A stretch of 64,000 bases of DNA from Vibrio tapetis subsp. tapetis (GCF_900233005.1 NZ_LT960612.1:1612001-1676000); one strand, 5' to 3'; positions 36,659 to 46,730 are shown, counted from the first letter of the stretch. Made by a program: numbers and translations. Notes: a model not told the origin generated them from the letters alone.

Positions 36659-38011
36659 ATGATCAAGCAAATTAGTTATTTTGTTACGGGGATCTTATCC
36701 CTTAGCCTTTTAGGCTGTGTTGAGGAAACTCGAGCTACAGAAAAAATCAAAATCGACTCTAAATATTATCCGAAAGGATTTGAAACCGAATTACAGTCAA
36801 ATCTTGATTTTTTCATGGATGGTGTTGGTGTCTCTCCTTCTGTTAAGGTGCCGTATGACCATATTATTCTTGGGAGCGATGGAAATACGGTTGCAAACTA
36901 TACAAATATTACCGGTGTGGGGTTCTATCTTAACTTACTCACGGAGATGCAAAGAGCGGGCAGTAGCAGTGCTGTTCTTCGTATGGAAGAAGTGCTTAGC
37001 GTCTTAGAGTCTGCGCCTAAATGGAACGGATTGTTCTTTTGGCTCTATGGCTTTAGTGAAAATGAGTTGACCGTTTCCAATGATGGAAAAATCTCTGCAG
37101 TAGATAATGGCAATTTAGCCCTATCATTAGCTGCATTAAGTGGTGCGTATTACGACAGCAATAACGATCGACTTAAAGCGATAGCGACTCGATCTGAATC
37201 TCTGCTATCAGCACAGAAACTAGGCTGGTCTAGTTTATATGATACCAATCGAGGGTTACTGCGTGCCGGTTGGAGCAAAGATACTGGAACGTATCTTGGT
37301 TACCACATTGACCGGAAGACAAATGAAAGTCGTTTGGCCGTTATTTGGGCTGTCTTGTCGACAGAAGGCAGCGCGCAAGCCGTACCCGCGAGTGCTTTTA
37401 CCACTATGCCAATGCCTGTAGGGCGCTATAATCATGATGGGGTTTACCTTGAGCCGCTGTTAAGTTGGGACGGATCCTACTTTCAGACAATGATGCCTTC
37501 GTTATGGATTAATGAAGCTAAACTCATGCCAGATAGTCGTTACTTGGAAGCCGTTAACCAGCTCCATAAGCAGTACTCTGACGCAAACAATGGGATACCT
37601 TTTGTGTCCGCTTCTGCTACACCGAACAATGGCTACCACGCTTACGGTATTAAAGAAGTATCTGAGAGTTATTACAAATACCAAAATTCAATTTCGTCTG
37701 CAGCGGGAACTCCTCATGCATCAGCGCTTTATTATATGAGCGACCCAACTGATGCTGTGGCTCGCCTTAAAGCGATTAAAGCAGGTTATCCGATGATTGA
37801 GACGAAGGCTGGTTGGAGGGATGCAGTGGCTCCAGATGGAACCTTATCAAATAAGCTTATTGCTATTGATCAAGGGATGTTTGTTGGTGCCTTTATAGCT
37901 TCTTCTGTACAGCAAGATGTCAGTAACTATTTTGAACGTAAAGGGTGGAAAGCGTCTCTTGAGCAAATGTACGATACATTTGTTCCAACTGAATACATTA
38001 ATTATCCCTGA
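36659..38011 (+). CDS. Putative GH144-like endo-beta-1,2-glucanase, lipoprotein form
   Basis: 450 residues, paralogue of the 34345 product with the same landmarks (NGLFFWLYG, AVDNGNLALSLA, NESRLAVIWAVL, WDGSYFQTMMPSLW, IDQGMFVGAFIA). It differs at the N-terminus, which carries a lipobox (LLGC, Cys near residue 19), so it would be tethered to the outer membrane and may face outward, acting on long chains before import through the porin. Preceded by GGGGAC 6 nt before ATG. Confidence 0.7.
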   Translation: MIKQISYFVTGILSLSLLGCVEETRATEKIKIDSKYYPKGFETELQSNLDFFMDGVGVSPSVKVPYDHIILGSDGNTVANYTNITGVGFYLNLLTEMQRAGSSSAVLRMEEVLSVLESAPKWNGLFFWLYGFSENELTVSNDGKISAVDNGNLALSLAALSGAYYDSNNDRLKAIATRSESLLSAQKLGWSSLYDTNRGLLRAGWSKDTGTYLGYHIDRKTNESRLAVIWAVLSTEGSAQAVPASAFTTMPMPVGRYNHDGVYLEPLLSWDGSYFQTMMPSLWINEAKLMPDSRYLEAVNQLHKQYSDANNGIPFVSASATPNNGYHAYGIKEVSESYYKYQNSISSAAGTPHASALYYMSDPTDAVARLKAIKAGYPMIETKAGWRDAVAPDGTLSNKLIAIDQGMFVGAFIASSVQQDVSNYFERKGWKASLEQMYDTFVPTEYINYP

Positions 38012-38109
38012 GTGACTTGTTTGGGGCGTATGACTCGTATTACTGTGGCATCGCCCCCAATAGGTTCAAATTAGAGACGTTTCTGCCAAATCGCAAACAG
38101 GACAAAGTA

Positions 38110-39222
38110 ATGGCACGAGTAGTATTAGATAACATGAACAAGGTGTACGACAACGGGTTTCATGCGATCCGCGATGTCAGTTTAGAAATTGAAGATGGGG
38201 AGTTTATGGTCCTTGTAGGACCGTCAGGTTGTGCCAAATCGACCATGCTACGCCTCATTGCAGGTTTAGAGAATGTGACCAGTGGCGAGCTAAGTATCGG
38301 TGAGCGTATTTGTAATAATCTAGCTCCGAAAGATCGCGGTATAGCGATGGTTTTTCAAAATTACGCGCTTTATCCCCATATGACGGCCTATGAAAATATG
38401 GCCTTTGGTTTAGAGACAGCGAAAAAGCCTAAATCTGAAATAGAGAAACGCGTTGCTGAGGCGTCAGAGCTATTAGAGATCCAAGACCTTTTGGACCGAA
38501 AACCTAAGCAGATGTCAGGCGGCCAAAGACAAAGGGTTGCTTTAGGCCGTGCTATGGTACGTAAACCTGAAGTATTTTTGTTTGACGAGCCTCTTTCAAA
38601 CCTCGATGCGAAGTTAAGAGTTTCAATGCGTATGAGAATTACTCGTTTACACCAAGAACTCAAGTCTTTCGGTAAGCCAGCCACAATGGTTTATGTTACA
38701 CACGATCAGGTTGAAGCAATGACCATGGGGGATCGAGTTTGTATCCTTAATAAGGGACAGATTATGCAAGTAGATACTCCGATGAATGTCTACCGTAAGC
38801 CGAAAAATAAATTTGTCGCAGAATTTATAGGATCACCATCTATGAATATGTTTTCGGCAACGTTATGTCGCCATGACAATAAACTTGCGGTTTGCGTAGA
38901 AGATAAGCCCTTATTTATACCAGAAGATAAACAAAACAAGGCAGTCATGTGGCTGGACCATGCCGTTCATTTGGGTATTCGACCAGAAGATTTAAAAATC
39001 AACGATCAACCGTGCGATGGCTCTCTTGAAGCGACGGTCGTTGCGGTAGAAGAACTGGGTTCAGAGGTATTCGTGTACATGGAGGTATCTGGGGCTGAAG
39101 TGGTATGCAAGATCGATCATCAACAAGCTCTTCCTAAAGTCAGCCAGATCTGCTGGTTGAAACCGGATATGAGTAAATGTCATTTATTTGACAATAAAAC
39201 AGAACACAATATCTTTTTTTGA
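38110..39222 (+). CDS. Sugar ABC transporter ATPase (MsmK/UgpC type)
   Basis: 370 residues from ATG 38110 (AGGACAAAG upstream; the longer in-frame start at 38017 lacks family sequence). Walker A GPSGCAKSTMLR, where the usual glycine of GxGKST is Ala (GCAKST), signature LSGGQ replaced by MSGGQRQRVALGRAM, Walker B VFLFDEPLSNLDAKLR, H-loop VTHDQVEAMT, and a C-terminal TOBE/OB domain. The domain order is that of MalK-type ATPases energising CUT1 importers. Pairs with the permeases at 45034-46730. Confidence 0.9.
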   Translation: MARVVLDNMNKVYDNGFHAIRDVSLEIEDGEFMVLVGPSGCAKSTMLRLIAGLENVTSGELSIGERICNNLAPKDRGIAMVFQNYALYPHMTAYENMAFGLETAKKPKSEIEKRVAEASELLEIQDLLDRKPKQMSGGQRQRVALGRAMVRKPEVFLFDEPLSNLDAKLRVSMRMRITRLHQELKSFGKPATMVYVTHDQVEAMTMGDRVCILNKGQIMQVDTPMNVYRKPKNKFVAEFIGSPSMNMFSATLCRHDNKLAVCVEDKPLFIPEDKQNKAVMWLDHAVHLGIRPEDLKINDQPCDGSLEATVVAVEELGSEVFVYMEVSGAEVVCKIDHQQALPKVSQICWLKPDMSKCHLFDNKTEHNIFF

Positions 39223-39255
39223 TTTATGGTTTGCGACTCTGGAGTATTTTTCGCA

Positions 39256-42200
39256 ATGAAAGACTTTTTTAATTCACCGGCACATACTGTCGGTTCAACT
39301 GAACTAAGATTGGATTTTAATCAAGATTACGCATTACGTGCCGTTCATAGTAATGGACTGATGGTGTCAATGTTTGAAACCCCAACTCAACAACGGCCAT
39401 TATCAAATCTGTATTTGCGTCGTTATTTGAAAAACGGCTTTGAAGTGACGCCACTTCTTTTTTTTGGTGATTCTGTTGAAACGTTTAAACTGGACGGCGG
39501 AGCGATTGGCTGGAAAACACAAACTCAGCATGTAGAAGCCTACGTTTCATTGCATACAAATGGCAACGCCTATTTTTATGATGTCGAGTTGAGAAATACA
39601 TCCGATTTTGACCTGCAATATGATTTGATCTTTGGTCAAGATGTGGCTTTGGCTGACGAAGGTGCGGTGAAGACCAATGAAGCTTATTGTTGTCAGTACC
39701 TCGATCACCAGGTGTTTGATACGGATAGCGCGGGCTACACCGTTTGTAGTCGTCAAAATTTACCTCAGAGTACGGGGAATCCACTAATTCAGATTGGCGC
39801 TCTGTCAAGCGTCACTGGTTATAGTACTGATTGTTTTCAGTTTTTTGGTACTGAATGCAAATTCACTGGTGAAGCTCAAGCTCTTCAGAAACCTTGCTTA
39901 GATAATCAAAAATATCAATTTGAAATGGGCTATATTGCCCTTCAAACTCAAGATCGAACTTTAACTGGTGGCGAGTCACATCAGGTTACTTTCTATGGTT
40001 TGGTATTACCGGACTGTCCTGAGGCTAATGTTGAAGAACCGATTCCTCTGGAAGAGATCAAATCGATTAGAAGTGCCTCTGTACCGAGCTGGAAAAATGC
40101 TCAGGTGTTGTCACCATTAAAGGCTGAGTACCCTAAGCTAGTTAACGGAGAAGCGCTAACAGATAAAGAGATCACAGACCTATTCGGATCGATTCAGTTA
40201 TTTCCTGAGACACGTAACGGTCAGCTCCTTTCGTTTTTTGGCAATCGTAGCCAATATGTAACATTAGCTGAGAAAGAGCGTTACATGGAGCGGGCGACTG
40301 GCCATGTAATTGCTTCAGGTAATAATGTTGATTGCCAAAATCCGATAATGAGCGCTAGTCACTATATTTTCGGCGTATTTAATTCGCAATTGACGCTCGG
40401 TAACACATCGTTTAACAAACTGCTTGGAGTCACTCGTAATGCTCTGAACCAGTTTACAAACAGTGGCCAGCGTATTCATATTCGCGAAGATGGTGTACTT
40501 AAGACTTTAGCGATGCCATCTGCGTACGAAGTGGGCACAAATTATTCTCGTTGGGTATACAAATATCGGGGTGGTTATTTAGATATTCGCTCATTTAGCT
40601 CAGTTGATCACCCGATGATTCAATTGGATATCGAATTGGTTGGTCTCGATACAGCGCTTGACCTAGAAATCTCTCACCAGCTGATATTTGGCAATAACGA
40701 AGCAGAATCTGCAGTGAGCGTGCTTGCTGACGGTAATCAGTTCCATGTACATGGCGATAATGCTCTGATTGCGGCTTCAACGCCTGAGCTAGCTTTTACC
40801 GTATTAGCTTCATCCGCTTTGAGCAAATACGCTCTGGTTTGCGATAATGGTTCAGTTTCTTCGTTAGTACTAAAAGGGCGAGTCACGAATAAAGCGAGCA
40901 TTTCTTTTGGTGGCCGCATGAGTGAAGTTGATACTCGTGGTCAAACCCTAGACTTTGATTCAGAAGCGACGTCTGGCTACGATCGAATGCGTGGCCTTAC
41001 TAATCAGTTCCATTTAGATATTGCTAAGGAAAAACAAAACAGCCAAAAACTAAATCAAACGATGCATTGGTTTACACATAACGCATTAGTTCACTACGCG
41101 ACGCCACATGGTCTTGAGCAATACTCTGGTGCAGCCTGGGGAACAAGAGATGTTTCACAGGGACCTTTTGAGTTGTTCATGTCCTTGCAAAAGTTTGATA
41201 AAGCAAGAGAAGTGTTAGAAATTATTTATAGCCATCAATACCAAGAAACGGGTACTTGGCCACAGTGGTTTATGTTCGATAATTACGCTCATATTCAGCA
41301 AGAAGAAGCTCATGGAGACATTGTCGTTTGGCCATTAAAAGCATTGGCTGATTACATAGTAGCTACAGGTGACACGAGTCTTCTGGTTGAACCTCTGCCT
41401 TATACGCTAGCGCATAGTGATTTTTCTTTAAGCGAGATCAAACCCACACTGCTTGAACACGTCGAGCGTCAGATCCAGCATATTGAAGATAATCTTGTTC
41501 CTGGAACTTGGCTTTCGAGCTATGGCGACGGTGATTGGGATGACACGCTTCAACCGGCTAATCAGTCTTTGAGAGAGAACATGGTCAGTGGGTGGACGAT
41601 ACCACTCACGCTTCAAGCACTCAAAACGATGCTGAAAGCGCTACCGATAGAGCACGTTGAAATTAGAGAGCGCATTCTTACGTTGGCGACAAATATGGAG
41701 CAGGACTTTAATCGGTATCTCATCAAAGACGGTGTGGTGGCAGGGTTCATTCATTTCGATCGCGAAGAAAATGGTGAAGTACGTGATATCGAGTACCTCC
41801 TACACCCATCCGATAAGAAAACAGGCATCCAGTTCCGTTTACTTCCAGCAAGTCGATCCATTATCTCGGAAACGTTTGAACCAGAAATGGCAGCTGCTCA
41901 AATGGCCTCTATAAAGGATAAGCTGTTGTTCCCAGATGGCGTTCGTTTGATGGACCAAATGGCTGAATATAAAGCAGGCAAACAAACTTACTTCAAACGT
42001 GCTGAATTAGCTGCATGCCTAGGCCGTGAGGTTGGACTTCAATATTGTCACGCTCATATTCGATTTATCGAAGCGCTTTGCAAACTCGGTGATGCAGAAG
42101 CCGTTTATGAGAATTTATATAAAATCTTGCCTATTGGAATTGAATCTGCAGTACCTAATGCAGAGCTTCGCCAATCAAACGCTTACTTCTCAAGTTCAGA

Positions 42201-42612
42201 TGGCAAGTTTCACGATCGATATCAAGCATATCAGGGGTTCGACCTTCTTAAGCAAGGAAAAGTGAACGTGAAAGGCGGATGGCGTATTTATTCTAGTGGT
42301 CCTGGTATCTATATTAATCAACTGATCTCCAACGTTTTGGGTATTCGTTTTGAAGATGGAAACGTGCTTCTTGATCCTGTCATAGCAAAAGAAATCGGGA
42401 CGGTCTCTTTACGCTTTCAGCTAAATAACTGCCCAGTCGATATTACGATAAAGCCTGAGTCGGGAGAATTTACGCCGAAGTCGATTGAACTGAATGGTAA
42501 TGCTTTGCCTTTCACCGTCTCTTCCAATCGTTATAGAACGGGGGGAGCAGTTATTAATAAAACAGAGTTATTGCTAGATAAGGAAAGTAATCAACTGGTT
42601 ATTAGGCTCTGA
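39256..42612 (+). CDS. GH94 1,2-beta-oligoglucan phosphorylase
   Basis: 1118 residues from ATG 39256 (GGAG 11 nt upstream). No signal peptide, so cytosolic. Length and N-terminus (FNSPAHTVGSTELRLDFNQD) resemble Listeria 1,2-beta-oligoglucan phosphorylase (SOGP), far longer than cellobiose phosphorylase. The GH94 catalytic segment DGDWDDTLQPA at residues 758-768 contains the general acid, and ETGTWPQWFMFD near 672 is the usual barrel motif. It phosphorolyses sophoro-oligosaccharides to glucose 1-phosphate. Other GH94 specificities cannot be excluded from sequence alone. Confidence 0.8.
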   Translation: MKDFFNSPAHTVGSTELRLDFNQDYALRAVHSNGLMVSMFETPTQQRPLSNLYLRRYLKNGFEVTPLLFFGDSVETFKLDGGAIGWKTQTQHVEAYVSLHTNGNAYFYDVELRNTSDFDLQYDLIFGQDVALADEGAVKTNEAYCCQYLDHQVFDTDSAGYTVCSRQNLPQSTGNPLIQIGALSSVTGYSTDCFQFFGTECKFTGEAQALQKPCLDNQKYQFEMGYIALQTQDRTLTGGESHQVTFYGLVLPDCPEANVEEPIPLEEIKSIRSASVPSWKNAQVLSPLKAEYPKLVNGEALTDKEITDLFGSIQLFPETRNGQLLSFFGNRSQYVTLAEKERYMERATGHVIASGNNVDCQNPIMSASHYIFGVFNSQLTLGNTSFNKLLGVTRNALNQFTNSGQRIHIREDGVLKTLAMPSAYEVGTNYSRWVYKYRGGYLDIRSFSSVDHPMIQLDIELVGLDTALDLEISHQLIFGNNEAESAVSVLADGNQFHVHGDNALIAASTPELAFTVLASSALSKYALVCDNGSVSSLVLKGRVTNKASISFGGRMSEVDTRGQTLDFDSEATSGYDRMRGLTNQFHLDIAKEKQNSQKLNQTMHWFTHNALVHYATPHGLEQYSGAAWGTRDVSQGPFELFMSLQKFDKAREVLEIIYSHQYQETGTWPQWFMFDNYAHIQQEEAHGDIVVWPLKALADYIVATGDTSLLVEPLPYTLAHSDFSLSEIKPTLLEHVERQIQHIEDNLVPGTWLSSYGDGDWDDTLQPANQSLRENMVSGWTIPLTLQALKTMLKALPIEHVEIRERILTLATNMEQDFNRYLIKDGVVAGFIHFDREENGEVRDIEYLLHPSDKKTGIQFRLLPASRSIISETFEPEMAAAQMASIKDKLLFPDGVRLMDQMAEYKAGKQTYFKRAELAACLGREVGLQYCHAHIRFIEALCKLGDAEAVYENLYKILPIGIESAVPNAELRQSNAYFSSSDGKFHDRYQAYQGFDLLKQGKVNVKGGWRIYSSGPGIYINQLISNVLGIRFEDGNVLLDPVIAKEIGTVSLRFQLNNCPVDITIKPESGEFTPKSIELNGNALPFTVSSNRYRTGGAVINKTELLLDKESNQLVIRL
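39476..39489. promoter_or_regulatory. Operator-like palindrome inside the phosphorylase gene
   Basis: TTGAAACGTTTAAA, 13 of 14 matches to the operon operator, about 220 bp into the coding sequence. May be chance (codons VETFK) or a downstream auxiliary operator. Confidence 0.3.
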
Positions 42613-42682
42613 TAATTATTAGTTAAGAATGGAAGTTACAGAGTTCGTATGCAATTTAATACTCTCGGGCATGAGACACTGA

Positions 42683-42696
42683 TATAATCGTTTAAA
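42683..42696. promoter_or_regulatory. Operator-like site before lacI-type gene
   Basis: TATAATCGTTTAAA, 12 of 14 matches to TTTAAACGTTTAAA with the right half perfect; 70 bp before the regulator start. Suggests autoregulation from an internal promoter. Confidence 0.5.
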
Positions 42697-42765
42697 TAAG
42701 AATGAACTGTGCTCGTCATGGGCACATTGAAGGCGACAGTTGATAGTGTTTTTTGTGGGAGAAGT

Positions 42766-43752
42766 ATGAAAATAACGATTAAAGACGTAGCAAAGAAGGC
42801 CAACGTCTCTATTGCTACGGTATCTTATGCGATCAATGGCAGCCAGCGTATTAGCCAGAGTACCCGTGATCGAGTACTGAAAGTTGTAGACGAACTCAAT
42901 TATGTGGCAAACAGCAACGCCAAGTTTCTGAAACAGAAGAACTCTAAAGTGATCGGATTGTTTTTTAACTCTTGGTTTGGTCCCGTTTACAGTGAGTTAG
43001 TAAAAGGGGTTGAACAAATAGTTCACAAGTCGGGATACGATTTAGTCGCGTGTAGTATGTACGGTAACGAAAACTCTACTGCTTACAAGTATATTCGCGA
43101 TCGCATGGTTGACGGAGCAATAGTACTAACAAACTCGTTTGATGACGAGTTTCTTAAATCCATTGCAACAAAACAGTTCCCTTTGGTGGTGTTAGACCGG
43201 GAAGTGTCTTCACCAAATGTTTATAACATTCTGATCGATAACTTTGGCGGCGCTTTCGCCGCAACTAAAGCGCTCATCGTCGCAGGTTGCCAAGAGGTTT
43301 ACTATTTTGGTGGCCCGGAAGACTCTTATGATAATCGAAAACGATTAGAAGGGTACATTGCTGCGTTGGGCTTTTTTAACATTGGTTTTAACAGTGATTT
43401 TTTAATTCAATCAGACTTTACCGAAAAATCTGCCCATCAACAAATGACGGCATTGTTGCAAGAAGGTAAGCAACCTAACGCGGTTTTTGCTGCTAATGAT
43501 GAGATGGCCATTGGGATCTTGCGTGCCGCACAGGAAGCTGGCATCGCTGTACCCGAGCAATTGAAGATTGTTGGATTCGATGATATTCAAATGGCCGAGC
43601 TAATGATCCCTGCTTTAACCACTATTTCGCACCAAAAAGTGGAAATGGGGGAGTTAGCGGCTCAGACTCTGATCAGGGCACTGAAAGGTGATGAAGAGAT
43701 TGAAGAAGAAAAAATTCTGCCGACCAAACTGATAACAAGGGATACCTTGTAA
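42766..43752 (+). CDS. LacI-family transcriptional regulator of the glucan locus
   Basis: 328 residues from ATG 42766 (GGGAGAAG upstream). The first 25 residues are the LacI HTH (MKITIKDVAKKANVSIATVS) with hinge NYVANSNAKFLKQK; then a periplasmic-binding-like effector domain with the usual VFAANDEMAIGILRA and IVGFDDIQMAELMIPALTT. It lies in the middle of the operon, behind the phosphorylase. Likely represses the locus until an inducer (sophorose or short beta-1,2-glucan, inferred) binds. Confidence 0.9.
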   Translation: MKITIKDVAKKANVSIATVSYAINGSQRISQSTRDRVLKVVDELNYVANSNAKFLKQKNSKVIGLFFNSWFGPVYSELVKGVEQIVHKSGYDLVACSMYGNENSTAYKYIRDRMVDGAIVLTNSFDDEFLKSIATKQFPLVVLDREVSSPNVYNILIDNFGGAFAATKALIVAGCQEVYYFGGPEDSYDNRKRLEGYIAALGFFNIGFNSDFLIQSDFTEKSAHQQMTALLQEGKQPNAVFAANDEMAIGILRAAQEAGIAVPEQLKIVGFDDIQMAELMIPALTTISHQKVEMGELAAQTLIRALKGDEEIEEEKILPTKLITRDTL

Positions 43753-43762
43753 GGTTTCGAGT

Positions 43763-45004
43763 ATGAAAAAGTGGTTGTGTGCTTGCCTTTTGATTTTAAG
43801 TAATCAGGCATTAGCTGGAACCCGTATTGAGGTTATGTCACCAGCGGGGAATTATATGAATTTTCTGCGTCAGGAAGTTATCCCTGAATTTAATCAGCGC
43901 TTTCCTGATGTGAAAGTTGTCGTTTCAAACGATGAAAATTTAGAAACACGAATGGCCGCTGGTGATATGCCTAATTTATATGCAGGTGTATTTGGTTATC
44001 AACCCGCTAAATATGCCAAAATCGGTAAATTAGTTTATTTCGACCAATTCGAAGGCTATCAAGAATTAGTTGATAGAATTGAACCTCGTTTTATGCGTAA
44101 AAACTTTGGCCGGACGTATTACATCCCATGGAATGTCACTACGCAAATGATGCTATACAACAAGGACTTGTTCCGTGAGGCTGGTCTTGATCCCGATAAG
44201 CCACCTCGCACCTGGGAAGATTTTTTGTTTGTTGCAGAGAAAATCAGCGATTTGCCTTCGAGAGCAGATGGGAGTCCTGTTTACGGAACAGTTCTGTGGA
44301 ATGATGTGTTGTCTTCTGGTAGCTGGTATTGGGGGATGCTTGCCCAGTTATATTACAACTTTAACCAAGGGCAATATTCACTATTAAATCGTTTTGGTAC
44401 TCATCCGGTTTTTGATAAACCTGAAGCCAATATGGAAGAATTCTTAAGTACGATGCAGAAGGTGCAGAAGTATGCGCCGTTGACGATGGAAAAAAGTTTC
44501 TTCTCTCGTAATATTGGTATGTGGCCGCAGTTTGGCTTTGGTTGGAAAACCAATCTACAAGAAGCTGCGGGATATCCTATGGTGATTGGTGAAGACGTGG
44601 GTATCGCCCCTTTACCCACCTTAAATGAGGGAGACGTGCCTGTTTCTACCCTCGATGGTCGTGCATTAATGATCTTTAAAAGCAATAGTGAGCAGGAATT
44701 TCTTAGTTGGAAGTTTGTGCAATTGCTAATGGATGATGAGATTAATCATAAGGCTAATGTCACGTTAGGGCAGCTTCCTGCGTTAACGGCACTTAAAGAA
44801 CGTCCATATTATCAGAGCGCAGAAGCCAAGCCTTTCGTTGATCAACTGACCAATACAGTAATGAGTGAACCATTCTCTCAGTCTGCAGATATGGCTAATA
44901 TTATTTTACAGCAGTACTCGAAAGTCGTACTGAAGCACGAGTTAACTCCGAAGCAAGCTGTAAGTGAAGCGGCAGAGCAAGCACGTAATATTTTCAAGAA
45001 ATAA
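43763..45004 (+). CDS. ABC sugar-binding protein (family 1)
   Basis: 413 residues with a signal peptide (cleavage after QALAG near residue 18). Class-D solute-binding pattern: IPEFNQRFPDVKVVVSND, YIPWNVTTQMMLYNKDLF, EAGLDPDKPPRTWEDFL. Begins 10 bp behind lacI. Expected to bind linear oligosaccharides in the periplasm; the Listeria homologue system binds sophoro-oligosaccharides. Confidence 0.9.
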   Translation: MKKWLCACLLILSNQALAGTRIEVMSPAGNYMNFLRQEVIPEFNQRFPDVKVVVSNDENLETRMAAGDMPNLYAGVFGYQPAKYAKIGKLVYFDQFEGYQELVDRIEPRFMRKNFGRTYYIPWNVTTQMMLYNKDLFREAGLDPDKPPRTWEDFLFVAEKISDLPSRADGSPVYGTVLWNDVLSSGSWYWGMLAQLYYNFNQGQYSLLNRFGTHPVFDKPEANMEEFLSTMQKVQKYAPLTMEKSFFSRNIGMWPQFGFGWKTNLQEAAGYPMVIGEDVGIAPLPTLNEGDVPVSTLDGRALMIFKSNSEQEFLSWKFVQLLMDDEINHKANVTLGQLPALTALKERPYYQSAEAKPFVDQLTNTVMSEPFSQSADMANIILQQYSKVVLKHELTPKQAVSEAAEQARNIFKK

Positions 45005-45033
45005 ATAATAATTTTTAATTAAGTGGTTATCCT

Positions 45034-45912
45034 ATGAAAAATAAAAATATCGTTACAGGGTATGTATTTCTCGCACCTTGGATTATTTATTTTACGGTTT
45101 TTTTGCTCTATCCGTTCTTTCTTTCTTTTGAGAGTAGCTTTTTAAATGTCAATATATTAACTCCAGAAAATACTCGTTTTGTCGGTTTGGCGAACTGGGT
45201 GTCAGTAATTACAGATTTTACTTTTTGGAAATCATTATTTAATGTTTTATTTAATCAAGTGATTTTTGTTTCACTTAGTTTTGGTATTGGGTTAGGGTTA
45301 GCATTATTACTTAATGAAATAACAGCATTTGCTAGTTTTTTTCGTACAGTAATGTTTATTCCAGTAATCACATCGATAACAGTAGCAATGATCATCTTCG
45401 ATTTTATTTCTGGCCCGTCAGGCCCAATTCAGACCAGCATGCTTAGTGCTGAACTGTTGGAACAACCGGTATTTTGGAAATTTGATGAGTGGTTACCTAT
45501 GCCTGTGATTGCCGTCTTCAGTGCCTGGAAATGGTTTGGCGTTCAGATGATCATTTTCCTAGGTGGAATTGCAAGTGTTGATAAGTCGCTGTTTGAGGCT
45601 GCAAACATTGATGGTGCCTCTTGGTGGAGAAAGACCTGTAAGATTACTCTTCCGATGATCATGCCACAAATCGTATTTGTGATGACAATGAATATTATCA
45701 ATGGATTACAGATGTTCATTGAAGTGTTTATGAACTTTGATCTTAGCGGCGGCCCGTATCAGTCAGCCCTGACTCCTGTGCTCTATTTGTACCAAACGGG
45801 CTTTGAAGAAATAAAAATGGGTGAAGCTTCGACTATCGGTCTTATGTTGGCTGCGGTTATTTACTTGCTCACGATGATGCAAATGAGAATTACCACAAAA
45901 GGAGCGGACTAA
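45034..45912 (+). CDS. ABC sugar permease (MalF-like)
   Basis: 292 residues with six predicted membrane helices and the EAA loop EAANIDGASWWRKTCKITLP near residues 189-208, which docks the ATPase. Overlaps the next permease by one base (TAATG). Confidence 0.92.
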   Translation: MKNKNIVTGYVFLAPWIIYFTVFLLYPFFLSFESSFLNVNILTPENTRFVGLANWVSVITDFTFWKSLFNVLFNQVIFVSLSFGIGLGLALLLNEITAFASFFRTVMFIPVITSITVAMIIFDFISGPSGPIQTSMLSAELLEQPVFWKFDEWLPMPVIAVFSAWKWFGVQMIIFLGGIASVDKSLFEAANIDGASWWRKTCKITLPMIMPQIVFVMTMNIINGLQMFIEVFMNFDLSGGPYQSALTPVLYLYQTGFEEIKMGEASTIGLMLAAVIYLLTMMQMRITTKGAD

Positions 45913-46730
45913 TGAGTAAATTAAACAAAAATATATTGATATATGTATCGTTGATTCTTGTATCTATTATTGTGATATATCCATTCTTTTATATGGTCAT
46001 TAATTCATTCAAAACTGGCCCAGAGATAATGCACTCTCCAAATTCTTTGCCGAAAAATTGGTCATTGAAAGGGTATGTTGAGGTTTTTAATACTGTAAAT
46101 TTGGGGCGGGTTTTTTTTAATACAATTTTTATTTCGATGTCCGTAACTTTTCTTAATACTATATTTTCTGCCATGGTTGCTTTTTCGATTGTTAAAACTA
46201 ACCTGCCTGGTCGTGAGTTTTGGTTGAAGGTTATTTTAGGCTCAATGATGGTTCCAGCGATATTGTTTACCATTCCAACATACATGATGATGTATGAATG
46301 GGATTGGATAAACACGTATCGCGTATTAATTATCCCTGGCTCAATCAGTGCTTATAATATTTTCCTGTTAGTCCAATTTATGAAGCAGATTGATAATGCA
46401 TATCTAGAAGCTGCTCGTATTGATGGCGCAAGTGAGATGAGGATCTTTTTCCGTATAGTTCTACCGATGCTCCGTCCAGCATTGGCTACTGTTGGTATTC
46501 TCACGTTCATGGGAGCTTGGAATGATTTTATGGGGCCATTACTCTACGTACGCGATGAATCCTTAATGACATTGCAATTAGCGCTATATAACTTCAAAAC
46601 TGAGGTTCCGGGAACCAACTTAGAGCAAATGTGGGCGATGACGACGATGATCGCAGTTCCTGTCGTTCTTGTATTTTTCTGTTTGCAGAAGAATTTTATT
46701 AAAGCCTTTACTGGTGTAGGAGTTAAGTAA
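45912..46730 (+). CDS. ABC sugar permease (MalG-like)
   Basis: 272 residues, six predicted helices, EAA loop EAARIDGASEMRIFFRIVLP near residues 161-180. Start and stop overlap with both neighbours by one base, so translation is coupled. Confidence 0.92.
   Translation: MSKLNKNILIYVSLILVSIIVIYPFFYMVINSFKTGPEIMHSPNSLPKNWSLKGYVEVFNTVNLGRVFFNTIFISMSVTFLNTIFSAMVAFSIVKTNLPGREFWLKVILGSMMVPAILFTIPTYMMMYEWDWINTYRVLIIPGSISAYNIFLLVQFMKQIDNAYLEAARIDGASEMRIFFRIVLPMLRPALATVGILTFMGAWNDFMGPLLYVRDESLMTLQLALYNFKTEVPGTNLEQMWAMTTMIAVPVVLVFFCLQKNFIKAFTGVGVK

Noticed and set aside
39485..39808. Minus-strand frame inside the GH94 gene
   Set aside because: Shadow of a well-supported coding sequence, without ribosome binding site or family match.
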